Assembly: GCF_900177385.1 (NCBI RefSeq)
Contig: NZ_FXBJ01000002.1
Coordinates: 1,492,001-1,556,000, forward strand
DNA from: Carnobacterium iners
Lineage (GTDB): Bacteria > Bacillota > Bacilli > Lactobacillales > Carnobacteriaceae
Length of the DNA stretch: 64,000 bases
Direction of reading: 5' to 3'
The notes beneath the pieces were generated by a model. The model saw only the letters and a list, made by a program, of their open reading frames with translations. It was not told where the DNA came from and searched no databases. The translations under genes and the position numbers were made by a program. The number at the start of each line of letters is the position of its first letter. Position 1 is the first letter of the stretch. Shown piece by piece: positions 50,918 through 59,465 of this stretch.

Positions 50918-52039
50918 TTGAGAAGATTAGGAATTTCAGTTTATCCCAACCACAGTGAAGTAGAAGAGGTAAAGGCGTATATTGAACTAGCTTCAAAATA
51001 CAACTTCAAACGAATCTTTACTTGTCTACTATCGGTAGAAGGAAATAAAGAAAAAGTCATTAAAGAATTCAAAGAAATTATCGCAGTTGCTAAAGACAAC
51101 GAAATGGAAGTCATTGCAGATGTTAGCCCACAGCTTTTTGAAGAATTAGGGATTAGTTATACTGATTTATCTTTTTTTAAAGAAATAGGTGCAAATGGAA
51201 TTCGTTTAGATAATGGTTTTACAGGAAATGAAGAGTCAGTTATGACGTTTAATCCACAAGGATTGAAAATAGAACTGAATGTTAGTAATGGAACAAAATA
51301 CTTAGAGAATATTTTAAGTTATCAAGCAAATCCATCTAATTTGTATGGGTGCCATAATTTTTATCCTCATAAATACACAGGTCTAGGTTATGATCACTTT
51401 ATAGCAACAAGCAAACAATACAAAGAGCAAGGAATTAAAACAGCTGCTTTTGTTAGTTCTAAGACAGCTACCATTGGTCCATGGCCCGTAAGTGAAGGCT
51501 TATGTACCTTGGAGATGCACCGCGAACTACCTATTGTGACACAAGCTAAACACTTATGGGCAACGGAATTAATTGATGACGTTATTATTGGAAACGCTTT
51601 TGCATCTGAGGAAGAACTAAAGGCTTTAAGCGAAATAGATCCATACCAATTGATTCTTAATTGTGAACTAGTTGAAGAAATTCCTGAAACAGAACAGAAA
51701 ATTGTGTTAGAAGAACCTCACTATAACCGTGGTGACGTTTCAGATTATGTTATCCGCTCAACTCAAAGTCGTGTGAAATATAGTGGACATGAATTTCCAG
51801 CATTTAATACACCAGCAATCAAAAAAGGAGATATTTTAATCGAAAGTTCTCTTTACGCTCGTTATGCAGGTGAATTGCAAGTTGCGCGTTTACCAATGGA
51901 AAATTCAGGTAGAACAAATGTAGTTGGATGGGTTGTGGAAGAAGAAGTCTTCTTATTAGATTTAATCAAACCATGGCAAAAATTCAAGTTTCACCAAAAA
52001 AGAATTAATCTAATAAAAGTTAACACTAGTGTTGCATGA
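50918..52039 (+). CDS. mupG: DUF871/MupG-family protein
   Basis: 373 residues: N-terminal TIM barrel (RRLGISVYPNHSEVEEVKAYI split at NH, CHNFYPHKYTGLGYDHF) and a C-terminal cyclophilin-like domain (VIRSTQSRVKYSGHEFPAF, GELQVARLPMENSGRTNVVG). MupG of staphylococci is a 6-phospho-N-acetylmuramidase that cleaves imported MurNAc-6P-GlcNAc; whether this member shares that substrate is not certain because murQ is absent. AGAGGAG site, TTG start. The last four codons (TSVA) come from the IS inserted in its 3' end; without it the protein would end KVN. Confidence 0.86.
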   Translation: MRRLGISVYPNHSEVEEVKAYIELASKYNFKRIFTCLLSVEGNKEKVIKEFKEIIAVAKDNEMEVIADVSPQLFEELGISYTDLSFFKEIGANGIRLDNGFTGNEESVMTFNPQGLKIELNVSNGTKYLENILSYQANPSNLYGCHNFYPHKYTGLGYDHFIATSKQYKEQGIKTAAFVSSKTATIGPWPVSEGLCTLEMHRELPIVTQAKHLWATELIDDVIIGNAFASEEELKALSEIDPYQLILNCELVEEIPETEQKIVLEEPHYNRGDVSDYVIRSTQSRVKYSGHEFPAFNTPAIKKGDILIESSLYARYAGELQVARLPMENSGRTNVVGWVVEEEVFLLDLIKPWQKFKFHQKRINLIKVNTSVA

Positions 52040-52089
52040 AACATTATGTGTTTCACAAATTTGTTTATATTATTCCAATATGCAAAAAA

Positions 52090-52138
52090 GTCCTTTATAC
52101 TGAACTCAGATGACTCATCCAAGACCAATAAAAAGGAC
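52090..52138 (+). promoter_or_regulatory. Hairpin covering the IS4-type transposase ribosome site
   Basis: GTCCTTT (52090-52096) is complementary to AAAGGAC (52132-52138), which includes the AAAAGGA site of the transposase at 52146. Same logic as in the IS1380-type element: read-through transcripts would not be translated. Confidence 0.65.
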
Positions 52139-52145
52139 CTAACAC

Positions 52146-53252
52146 ATGGATAAGTATAAAACAAATTCTGCTTTTAATAAATGGTTTTCTTCCATTAAGC
52201 TAAATCTTTTACCAAGCTCTATTCAAAAAAAGATTGTTGACTTTGATAAATACCATAAGAAACTTAGTTTCTTCCAAGCTCTTCAACTTTTTCTTCATGG
52301 AATCAATGACGAAAAAGAAAGTCTTAGAGAGATGGATGCGGCTTTTGTTTCGAAAGAACTTCAAAAAGAAATGTGTATGACTAGTATCAGTTATTCTCAG
52401 CTCTCTAGAACTCTCTCAAAAATAGATTCAGAGATTCTTTTAGCCATTTTTAGTCAGCTAGTTAGTCAGGCTAAAAATAAAAGGCCCGTAACGAAACGAA
52501 ATAGTCTCTACCTAATTGATTCTTCGACGTTTTCACTTAACCAAAACCTTTATCAATGGGCTGATTTTCGTAAAACAAAATCAGGAGTTAAGCTTCACTT
52601 AAAACTTTGCTTTATGGATAATGAACATCTTTACCCAGATGAATTCACACTGACTAACGCCGTCGAGCACGATACAAATCAGTTAGAAGTATTGGTTAAT
52701 CAACCTGAAGCGACTTATGTGTTTGATCGCGGTTACCTTGATTTTGAACGATTAGATACGATGCACTCGCAGGGCTACTTCTTTGTGACAAGAATCAAAA
52801 AGAATACAAAAGTTCATGTTTTAGAACCATTAGTAGCTTCCAAGAGTGAGTCCGTTATCAGCGACCAAATGGTCGCATTAGGTGCTCAGAACCATCTAAC
52901 GTCCAGATTTCGTTTAGTAACCGTTCAAGACAAAAAGGGGAAAACTCTCCAGTTTATTACCAATCGTTTTGACTGCTCCTCTACTGACATTGCAGAAATG
53001 TACAAAGCACGTTGGCAAATAGAGCTGTTCTTCAAGCATATTAAACAACATATGACGATTAAAAAGTTTTTTTCGAGAAGTGAAAAAGGGGTTGTCAATC
53101 AGCTGATTTTAGCCATGATTGCCAGTTTATTAACCTATTTGATTAAGTTAAAAACAAAAAGTAAACAGTCTGTTTTCCAAATCAAACGATTTTTTCGTTA
53201 TCTGTTATTTCAACCGGCAGAAGAATGGTTTAATCTTTTGATACCGACTTAG
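52146..53252 (+). CDS. IS4-family transposase
   Basis: 368 residues. DDE motifs: LYLIDSSTFSLN (first Asp), YVFDRGYLDFERLD (second Asp, Y-2 context) and the YREK-like block MYKARWQIELFFKHIKQHMTIKKF split by the catalytic Glu. This is the IS4 arrangement with a beta-strand insertion between the second Asp and Glu. Intact frame. Confidence 0.94.
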   Translation: MDKYKTNSAFNKWFSSIKLNLLPSSIQKKIVDFDKYHKKLSFFQALQLFLHGINDEKESLREMDAAFVSKELQKEMCMTSISYSQLSRTLSKIDSEILLAIFSQLVSQAKNKRPVTKRNSLYLIDSSTFSLNQNLYQWADFRKTKSGVKLHLKLCFMDNEHLYPDEFTLTNAVEHDTNQLEVLVNQPEATYVFDRGYLDFERLDTMHSQGYFFVTRIKKNTKVHVLEPLVASKSESVISDQMVALGAQNHLTSRFRLVTVQDKKGKTLQFITNRFDCSSTDIAEMYKARWQIELFFKHIKQHMTIKKFFSRSEKGVVNQLILAMIASLLTYLIKLKTKSKQSVFQIKRFFRYLLFQPAEEWFNLLIPT

Positions 53253-53414
53253 ACCCTTAAAGAAAGGGTGTCCGTTGGTAATGGAATCAGTTGAATAAGC
53301 AAAATTTTCTGGAAATAGTCATCTTTTGCGTAAGCACTCCCTTTTTTTGCCTTTTTTCAGAAAAACAAGAAATGAGGTCAAATTAAGCTATGTTTATGCA
53401 ACACTAGTGAAAAG

Positions 53415-53431
53415 TTAATTAAAATAATTAA
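53415..53431. promoter_or_regulatory. ROK operator-like site before the EIIC gene
   Basis: TTAATTAAAATAATTAA matches 15 of 17 bases of the two other sites. Its left end overlaps the target duplication of the IS. It lies 29 bases ahead of the EIIC start. Confidence 0.45.
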
Positions 53432-53459
53432 AGGGAAACCTTTGGAGGAGTTAATTTAA

Positions 53460-54719
53460 ATGGATCATTTTATAGCATTTATGGAAAAACACTTTATCCC
53501 TCACGCAGCTAAAATAGGGGCACAACGTCACCTAGTAGCTATCCGGGACGCTTTCGTCGTCACTATGCCATTATTAATTTTAGGATCATTAGCTGTATTG
53601 TTGAATAACCTGCCTATCCCATTTTTTCAAGACTTTATGAACAATGCGTTCGGTGAAGAACTTTGGAAGAGTTTTGGTGGAGCAATATGGAGTGGGACAT
53701 TTGGTATCTTATCTGTCTTCATAGCCTTCTTAGTTGCCCGTAACTTAGCACATGGTTATGGCAAAGATGGTATCTCAGCTGGTGTCGTTTCGCTTGCTTC
53801 CTTCTTTACTATTGGTGGAGCAACCGGTATGTCTTCAAACGGCTTATTTATCGCGTTGATTATTGCTTTAGTATCAGCTGAAATTTTCTCTCGTTTAGTT
53901 GGAAATGAAAAACTGGTTATAGAAATGCCTGAAGGAGTTCCACCAGCTGTTGCTCGTTCCTTCGCAGCCTTGTTACCTGCCATTATTACTGTTAGTATTT
54001 TTGGCTTAATCTATACAATGTTTAGAGCTTTTGGGGTCACTGATATCGTTACATCATTCTACAATCTTGTTCAAAAACCGTTTCTTGGGTTAGCTAATAC
54101 ATTGCCATCAGCTATCTTATTAGCTTTTATTACACCTTTCTTATGGTTCTTTGGGTTACACGGTGCGAATATGATCGAACCTTTGATGCAATCAATCAAT
54201 GCACCTGCGATTACCGCGAATGCTGAAGCTTTGGCAAACGGAGATATTGCACCATTTATCGTAAATAAGCCATTCTTTGATAGTTTTGTAAACTTAGGTG
54301 GTACAGGTGCAACATTAGGTTTAATTATTGCCATTTTCCTTTTTGGACGTCGCAATAAAGCTTATAAAATCGTTACAGGGTTGAGTACAGCACCAGGATT
54401 ATTTAATATAAATGAGCCAATGATGTTTGGTTTACCAATCGTATTAAATCCGATTATGTTTATTCCGTTTATATCAACACCAGTTGTATTAGTAATTGTA
54501 GCCTATTTTGCAACATCATTTGGATTAGTACCTGCAGCAGTCACAATGCCACCCTGGGTAACACCACCAATAATCGGCGGTGTACTTGCTACACAAAGTA
54601 TTGCTGGCGGAGTATTAGCAGCCGTAAATTTAACTATCTCAGTCTTAATATATGCTCCATTTGTTAAAATAGCCGAAATACAAGCTTTAAAAAGAGAAGC
54701 AGAAGCAACAGAAGTTTAA
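53460..54719 (+). CDS. PTS lactose/cellobiose-family EIIC (CelB type)
   Basis: 419 residues, CelB-type membrane component: N-terminal FIPHAAKIGAQRHLVAIRDA, VTMPLLILGSLAVLLNNLP, the LWFFGLHGANMIEPLM block, and INEPMMFGLPIVLNPIMFIP, which is the sugar-binding signature. No EIIA or EIIB gene is adjacent, so these must be supplied elsewhere. It follows mupG and a ROK operator-like site, suggesting uptake of a disaccharide (possibly a cell-wall one) for MupG. GGAGGAG before the ATG. The IS upstream may have cut it off from the mupG promoter. Confidence 0.92.
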   Translation: MDHFIAFMEKHFIPHAAKIGAQRHLVAIRDAFVVTMPLLILGSLAVLLNNLPIPFFQDFMNNAFGEELWKSFGGAIWSGTFGILSVFIAFLVARNLAHGYGKDGISAGVVSLASFFTIGGATGMSSNGLFIALIIALVSAEIFSRLVGNEKLVIEMPEGVPPAVARSFAALLPAIITVSIFGLIYTMFRAFGVTDIVTSFYNLVQKPFLGLANTLPSAILLAFITPFLWFFGLHGANMIEPLMQSINAPAITANAEALANGDIAPFIVNKPFFDSFVNLGGTGATLGLIIAIFLFGRRNKAYKIVTGLSTAPGLFNINEPMMFGLPIVLNPIMFIPFISTPVVLVIVAYFATSFGLVPAAVTMPPWVTPPIIGGVLATQSIAGGVLAAVNLTISVLIYAPFVKIAEIQALKREAEATEV

Positions 54720-54743
54720 AAAAATAGAAAATAGTTAAAGATA

Positions 54744-54790
54744 TTAGTCCAGAAAGATACTGCTACTCTTTTTTGGACTAATGTATTTTT
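54744..54790 (+). terminator. First terminator after the EIIC gene
   Basis: TTAGTCCA (54744-54751) pairs with TGGACTAA (54774-54781), then TGTATTTTT. Confidence 0.82.
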
Positions 54791-54805
54791 TATTAGCTAA
54801 AAATA

Positions 54806-54841
54806 GTGTTGTTGGATTTTAAATCCATCAATGCTTTTTTT
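54806..54841 (+). terminator. Second terminator after the EIIC gene
   Basis: GTGTTG.TGGATTT pairs with AAATCCA.CAATGC (13 pairs with two G-T and one mismatch), directly followed by seven T (54835-54841). The next bases, GTGCG, begin the structured segment. Confidence 0.75.
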
Positions 54842-55440
54842 GTGCGTCAGGTATGGCCAATAACTTAATAGTGAAAGCTTACTAGAGGTTTACAGTAGGA
54901 ATTCGGGCGCGAGCAGTCACGCTGAAAAATAGAACTATTGTATAAGGTTACACGGAAATAGATAAGCGCACATAACGAAATAAGTTCTAATAGTGCACGG
55001 TTCTCCTACAGTAAAGGAGGTCGATGCAACTTAGTACTAGAGAATACACCGTAGCAAAAGCTTAGAGATAGTTACCTTTGGAGAAATAAGTTAGAAACGA
55101 AAAAGGACAAGGCTACGTGTAGAGAACTACAGTATAAATATGCAGAAACAAAATGGTTCTTCATTAATGACTATAATAAATTAAGAATAGCGAGTAAGAA
55201 ATTGTGTCAAAATAGAAAAGCAGCTTGTATGACTGAAATAATCCGTTCATAAAATAAATAAATATCTCTTGAAATACGAAAAAAAAAAGTTGAAAAAAGG
55301 TTGGCTAAAAGGTATCAGCCGCAATCTGTCAATCAGATATTAGTTTCAAAAATAAATAGAGGAACTTGAAATCTAGGAATCCTGGGAAATAGTAAATACC
55401 AGTAAGAGATACTAAAGTGTTAAGGAAAAGTCTTACTCAC
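54842..55440 (+). ncRNA. Candidate structured RNA, possibly a group II intron remnant
   Basis: About 600 bases without a supported gene but full of helices. TTTACAGTAGGA (54889-54900) pairs with TCCTACAGTAAA (55004-55015) with one mismatch; TAGAACT with AGTTCTA; ACACCGTAGC with GCTACGTGT (one bulge); TGTAG AGAA CTACA; ATCTG/CAGAT; GTGTTAAG with CTTACTCAC. The 5' end GTGCG, then GGTATGG and a TAGTGAAAGCTTACTA hairpin, follow the opening of bacterial group II introns, and the position right after a terminator T run is where class C introns insert. No reverse transcriptase and no recognisable domain V were found, so it is either a truncated intron or another large RNA. Confidence 0.5.
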
Positions 55441-55443
55441 AAA

Positions 55444-55496
55444 TAAAAAAAGTTGGCAAAGTCGGGGTCTAAAAGAAAACCCCCAACCTTACCAAC
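55444..55496 (-). terminator. Terminator of the MATE-Cof unit (minus strand)
   Basis: On the minus strand GTTGG..AAGGT..GGGGT pairs with ACCCC..ACTTT..CCAAC and is followed by seven T. Serves the leftward transcript. Confidence 0.88.
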
Positions 55497-55536
55497 AAGG
55501 ATACTTAACATATTAAACTGTTGTATACCCAGCGAT

Positions 55537-55586
55537 AAAGTGAGAAGCAGACAGGCGAATTAACACGCCTGTCTGCTTCTCACTTT
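55537..55586. terminator. 21-bp perfect hairpin after the Cof gene
   Basis: AAAGTGAGAAGCAGACAGGC plus G (55537-55557) is exactly complementary to 55566-55586, loop AATTAACA. The longest GC-containing stem in the window. T runs are short (TTT) on both sides, so it may stabilise or process RNA as well as terminate. Confidence 0.85.
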
Positions 55587-55623
55587 CATTAGCCGATAGT
55601 ATAGCTTACTTGTCAACCTTTTT

Positions 55624-56433
55624 TTATTTCGTCAACAAGTATTTCTCGATAGCGGTTGCAACACCATTTTCATTGTTTGTTCCCGTTACTTCATCGGCAA
55701 GCTCAAGTACAGCTTTATAAGCATTGCCCATCGCAATACTTTTCCCTGCAAAACTAAGCATGGATAAGTCATTTTCTTGATCACCAATAGCGAGTACGTC
55801 TTGCTGGTCAATATCCAAACGTTCACACAAAGAATGGAGTGCATTACCTTTACTTGCTGTACTATTTAAAATTTCAAAAAAGTTTGGGCCGCTCTTAGCA
55901 GCATAAAACCTTGAAAAGAATTCTTTTGGTAGTTGGTTAATAAAGTGATCCAATTTAAATTTTTCTCCACTAAAAATAGCTTTTGAAGGCACAAAATTTT
56001 CAGGAAGGTCATAAATATTGCGGTAATACAAAGGCGTATTGTTGAAATAAGCTTCTTGTATCGTATATTTGCCAATGTGTTGGTTGGGTGTATAGATTGA
56101 GTGCTCATCGTCAAAATGAACAGAACAGCCAACACGCTCGCTCAATAGATACAAATAAGATAAGTCTTCTTTTGTTAGATTTACCCGCGAAAGAGTGGTA
56201 TGTGTTCTAGCTTCTTTTACTAACGCACCGTTAAAACAAACAGCATAATCAATAAATTGATTTCCTATATCGTGAGCAACTTTAACAACGCCATCATAAG
56301 ATCGTTCAGTACAAAGCACAATTTTAACACCGGCTTGGTGGGCTTTTCTAATTGCGTTAATGACTTCAGTTGTTAATTCTTTCTGATCGGTTAATAAGGT
56401 ACCATTGACATCAAGAGCAAGTATTTTATACAT
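55624..56433 (-). CDS. Cof-type HAD-IIB phosphatase
   Basis: 269 residues from ATG 56433 (a second ATG lies directly upstream at 56436; GTGAGGG precedes both). Motif I is ALDVNGTLLTD, with N in place of the more common D in DxDGT. Motif III region is KGNALHSLCERL and motif IV is AIGDQENDLSMLSFAG. IIB cap domain in the middle. These enzymes dephosphorylate sugar phosphates or cofactors; the substrate is unknown. Motif I reads DVNGT: the nucleophile Asp is kept and the residue two positions on is Asn, which would weaken acid/base catalysis. Probably transcribed with the MATE gene. Confidence 0.88.
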   Translation of the reverse strand: MYKILALDVNGTLLTDQKELTTEVINAIRKAHQAGVKIVLCTERSYDGVVKVAHDIGNQFIDYAVCFNGALVKEARTHTTLSRVNLTKEDLSYLYLLSERVGCSVHFDDEHSIYTPNQHIGKYTIQEAYFNNTPLYYRNIYDLPENFVPSKAIFSGEKFKLDHFINQLPKEFFSRFYAAKSGPNFFEILNSTASKGNALHSLCERLDIDQQDVLAIGDQENDLSMLSFAGKSIAMGNAYKAVLELADEVTGTNNENGVATAIEKYLLTK

Positions 56434-56554
56434 CATTTTTTCCCTCACTATCGTTTTCATTTTTTGAACGAATCTCTTTAGCTAGCGTCTTAATGATAAT
56501 ACACACAACTTAATTATTCAATGAAACCTTAAATTATTTTGACTATTTATCCAA

Positions 56555-57904
56555 TTAGAGTAGTTTTTTTCTTGAACGAGGCAATTTTTTGTTGATAAAA
56601 TAGAACGAAACAAAAAATGCGATAACATCTGCTACTGGAACAGCGGCATAAACGCCGTATAGACCAAATAGGGAAGAAAAAATTAACAGAAGTGGAGTAA
56701 GGAAGATTAATTGACGAGCGAGATTTAAGAAACTAGCTAAGCGAACTTCTCCGATAGCTTGGAAATAGTTAGACCAAACAATTTGAAGACCAACTAATGG
56801 GAAACCAAGGGTCCAAATACGGATAGCCTTAACGCCTAAAGAGACGACAGCTGTTTCTTGATTAAACAGACTCACAACAAACTCTGGGAAAAGCTGAATG
56901 CCTAAGAATCCGGTGGTTGTAATAATAAAAGCAGCGATACTAGCTAGTTTAAGAGCTTGTTTGACTCGATCAACACGACCCGCTCCAGTGTTGTAACTGA
57001 TGATAGGTTGCAATCCTTGAATGATACCAGAAATCAGCATAATAATTAACGTGGTTGAGCTCGTGATGATACCGGCTACCGAAATAGCTACGTCACCACC
57101 GTATTTAACCAATGTTGCGTTAATAATAATATTTAAAATACTATTAGCAATTTGAAGCAAGAAAGCTGGAATACCAGTCGTTAAAATTTCTTTTACGTAA
57201 GTAAGTTTTAACTTCATATTAGCTAAAGTTAACCGAACATTGCTGCGTTTTCCAGTGAAATAAGCTAATTGCCACACGACAGATAGGAATTGACCACCGA
57301 TTGTTGCATAAGCTGCCCCTTTCATACCCCAACCCAACTGCATGATGAGGATGTAGTCAAAGATAATATTAAAACCAGCACCAATCATCATGCTGATCAT
57401 TGAAATACGAGGATTGCCATCTGCTCTAGCAAAGTTATTCATCGTCATCGCTAGAGACTGGAAGACCCCACCGAATAAAATAATACTAAGATACTCAGAA
57501 GCAAAAGGTAAAACAGCATCACTAGCCCCAATGTTTCTTAAAATGGGTTCTAAAAAGATATTCCCTATAATGGTAAACGATAAACCAGCAATAATGGCCA
57601 AACTGATACCATTTCCTAAATAATGTTGCGCTTTGGTTGTCTCTTTCTTACCTAAGCTAATAGAAAAACGAGTGGCTCCGCCCACTCCCACTAATAGGCC
57701 AAATGCGATCATAACTAAAGTAATAGGGTAGGTGATAGAAACAGCTGCTAAGCCTAGCGAACCAAGATCGGGAGCATTCCCAATGAAGATTCGGTCGACG
57801 ATGTTATAGACAGCGTTAACGAACATCCCGATGACAGCTGGAATTGAAAATTCTACCAATAAGGAAGAAATTTTATCTGTTTCGAGCTTATTTTTTTGAG
57901 GCAT
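56555..57904 (-). CDS. MATE-family multidrug/metabolite exporter
   Basis: 449 residues, twelve predicted helices in two MatE repeats: FSIPAVIGMFVNAVYNIVDR and IFIGN, GNGISLAIIAGLSF, FARADGNPRISMISMMIGAG, then ISGIIQGLQPIISYNTGAGR in the second half. MepA-like length. AAAGAAGGAAAG lies upstream of the ATG at 57904. Exports drugs or metabolites using a cation gradient; the substrate is unknown. Confidence 0.92.
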   Translation of the reverse strand: MPQKNKLETDKISSLLVEFSIPAVIGMFVNAVYNIVDRIFIGNAPDLGSLGLAAVSITYPITLVMIAFGLLVGVGGATRFSISLGKKETTKAQHYLGNGISLAIIAGLSFTIIGNIFLEPILRNIGASDAVLPFASEYLSIILFGGVFQSLAMTMNNFARADGNPRISMISMMIGAGFNIIFDYILIMQLGWGMKGAAYATIGGQFLSVVWQLAYFTGKRSNVRLTLANMKLKLTYVKEILTTGIPAFLLQIANSILNIIINATLVKYGGDVAISVAGIITSSTTLIIMLISGIIQGLQPIISYNTGAGRVDRVKQALKLASIAAFIITTTGFLGIQLFPEFVVSLFNQETAVVSLGVKAIRIWTLGFPLVGLQIVWSNYFQAIGEVRLASFLNLARQLIFLTPLLLIFSSLFGLYGVYAAVPVADVIAFFVSFYFINKKLPRSRKKLL

Positions 57905-58217
57905 GTCTTTCCTTCTTTCTAATCTTTTTTTCTTATACTCTATTAAAAGTTACCTTACTCTAAAAAGAGTTTCATTAACAAAGATAGCAATCTCTTGATA
58001 GTAAGTCAATGTCTGGCTCTTTCAGCTCCTTACAAATAGGCAGAATCAGAAAAAATTCTTTTTCATCACTAAACAGTACAGCAAATCTAACGTAAATTTA
58101 AATAAAAACAAAAGAAAAAAGCTTAAAAAAGGGTTATTATTTTTAAAATGATTAGAGATAGGTTATACTGAATGTCATAAAGAGTTCACAAAATATAAAA
58201 AAAAGGAGAGATTGCAG
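57905..58217. other. Divergent promoter region, MATE / TM-repeat channel
   Basis: About 310 AT-rich bases. TATACT at 58164-58169 is a good -10 for the rightward gene; its -35 is poor. Nothing else recognised. Confidence 0.4.
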
Positions 58218-59465
58218 ATGAATAACTTTACAAATTCAATTAGTACAGGTTTTAATTCGTTTATGGGTTTCTTACCCACATTATTAGGAGCAATTGCACT
58301 AGTAGTATTAGCTTGGATCATTGCTATCGCAGTACGTAAGGGATCACAAAAAGGCTTGAAAGCAGTAGGATTTAATCGTTTATTGACAAAATGGGGGTTG
58401 ACGAATACAAACGAACAGGCCGCCAGTACCATTGACTCCATTAGTAATGTGCTTTATTACTTAGTTTGGCTAATTTTTATCCCAGGTATCTTAAGCATGC
58501 TAGGATTAAACGCGATTGCCTCGCCAATTACAAATATGTTTGATTCAGTATTATCCTTTATACCAAACTTATTTGCAGCAGCAGTTATCTTAGCCTTTGG
58601 GATTTTCATTGGGCGTTTTGTTAAAAATTTGGTTTACAATTTATTAATTACGTTAAATATTGATAAATGGATTGCTAAAATGACGAGTTCCGAAGAAGTT
58701 ACTGATAGCGCAACACCTTCTGTCTCACAAAAAATGACAATCGCCAAAGTATTAGCAAATGTCGTTTACATTATTATTCTTGTACCTATTATTACTGTAG
58801 CACTTGAAACATTGAATATAGAAAGTATTTCAGAGCCCATTATTATGGTGTTAAATCAAGTGTTAGCAGCGATTCCAAACGTAATCGTAGCCGTTATTTT
58901 AATTGGCGTAGGTATCGTATTAGCTAAATTTGTTGGAGATTTAATTTCTGGCTTGTTGCTAGGAACAGGAATCAACAAATTAAACAAATACCTTAAAACA
59001 CCTGGCTCAATGATGCCATCAGTTGATTTAGCTAAAGTAATTGGTCAAATTATCCAAGTTGTTTTAGTTGTATTCTTTGTGGTTGAAGCTTTGAATGTCT
59101 TGAACTTAGAAGTGTTAAATACTATTGGTACAGCAGTTATTGCTTACTTGCCACTTGTGCTTAGTGCCTTGATTATTTTAGGAATTGGTTTAATTGGTGG
59201 AACATTACTGGGTAACTTTATTACTCAGACAACGGGGAGTCGTATGTCAGGTAATGTCATCAAGTATATTTTAATTGTAATGGCCGTCTTCATGGGATTA
59301 GATCAATTGAAATTTGCGACAAGTATTGTTAATTACGCATTCTTATTGATTCTTGGAGGACTTTCAGTTGCGTTTGCCCTTTCTTTTGGTATCGGTGGTC
59401 GCGACTTCGCCAAACGTCAACTTGAAAAAGTAGAAACAAAAGTAGAAAAAGAACAAAAAGAATAA
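58218..59465 (+). CDS. TM-helix-repeat protein, putative mechanosensitive channel
   Basis: 415 residues from ATG 58218 (AAAGGAGAG eight bases ahead). Contains repeated pairs of membrane helices of the conserved TM helix family: LPTLLGAIALVVLAWIIAIAV, FIPNLFAAAVILAFGIFIGRFVKNL (interrupted by Gly), AIPNVIVAVILIGVGIVLAKFV and YLPLVLSALIILGIGLIGG. No MscS beta domain is visible. NCBI-type names call such proteins mechanosensitive ion channels (CmpX-like); the function is not proven. Single-gene unit. Confidence 0.82.
   Translation: MNNFTNSISTGFNSFMGFLPTLLGAIALVVLAWIIAIAVRKGSQKGLKAVGFNRLLTKWGLTNTNEQAASTIDSISNVLYYLVWLIFIPGILSMLGLNAIASPITNMFDSVLSFIPNLFAAAVILAFGIFIGRFVKNLVYNLLITLNIDKWIAKMTSSEEVTDSATPSVSQKMTIAKVLANVVYIIILVPIITVALETLNIESISEPIIMVLNQVLAAIPNVIVAVILIGVGIVLAKFVGDLISGLLLGTGINKLNKYLKTPGSMMPSVDLAKVIGQIIQVVLVVFFVVEALNVLNLEVLNTIGTAVIAYLPLVLSALIILGIGLIGGTLLGNFITQTTGSRMSGNVIKYILIVMAVFMGLDQLKFATSIVNYAFLLILGGLSVAFALSFGIGGRDFAKRQLEKVETKVEKEQKE

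Larger units (their letters stand above)
52024..53409 (+). mobile_element. Complete IS4-family insertion sequence
   Basis: 1386 bases bounded by CACTAGTGTTGCAT and its perfect complement ATGCAACACTAGTG. It is flanked by the 9-base direct repeat AAAAGTTAA (52015-52023 and 53410-53418), a target duplication in the IS4 range. One intact transposase gene. Inserted exactly at the end of mupG, separating it from the EIIC gene. The intact duplication shows recent insertion. Confidence 0.95.

Noticed and set aside
55024-55065. 13-codon frame MQLSTREYTVAKA behind AAAGGAGG within the structured segment
   Set aside because: The ribosome-site-like bases are one strand of a long RNA helix and the frame stops after 13 codons. 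It could be a leader peptide, but nothing supports that.
54842-55440. RNase P RNA, tmRNA or 6S RNA in the structured segment
   Set aside because: The conserved cores of these RNAs were looked for and are absent.
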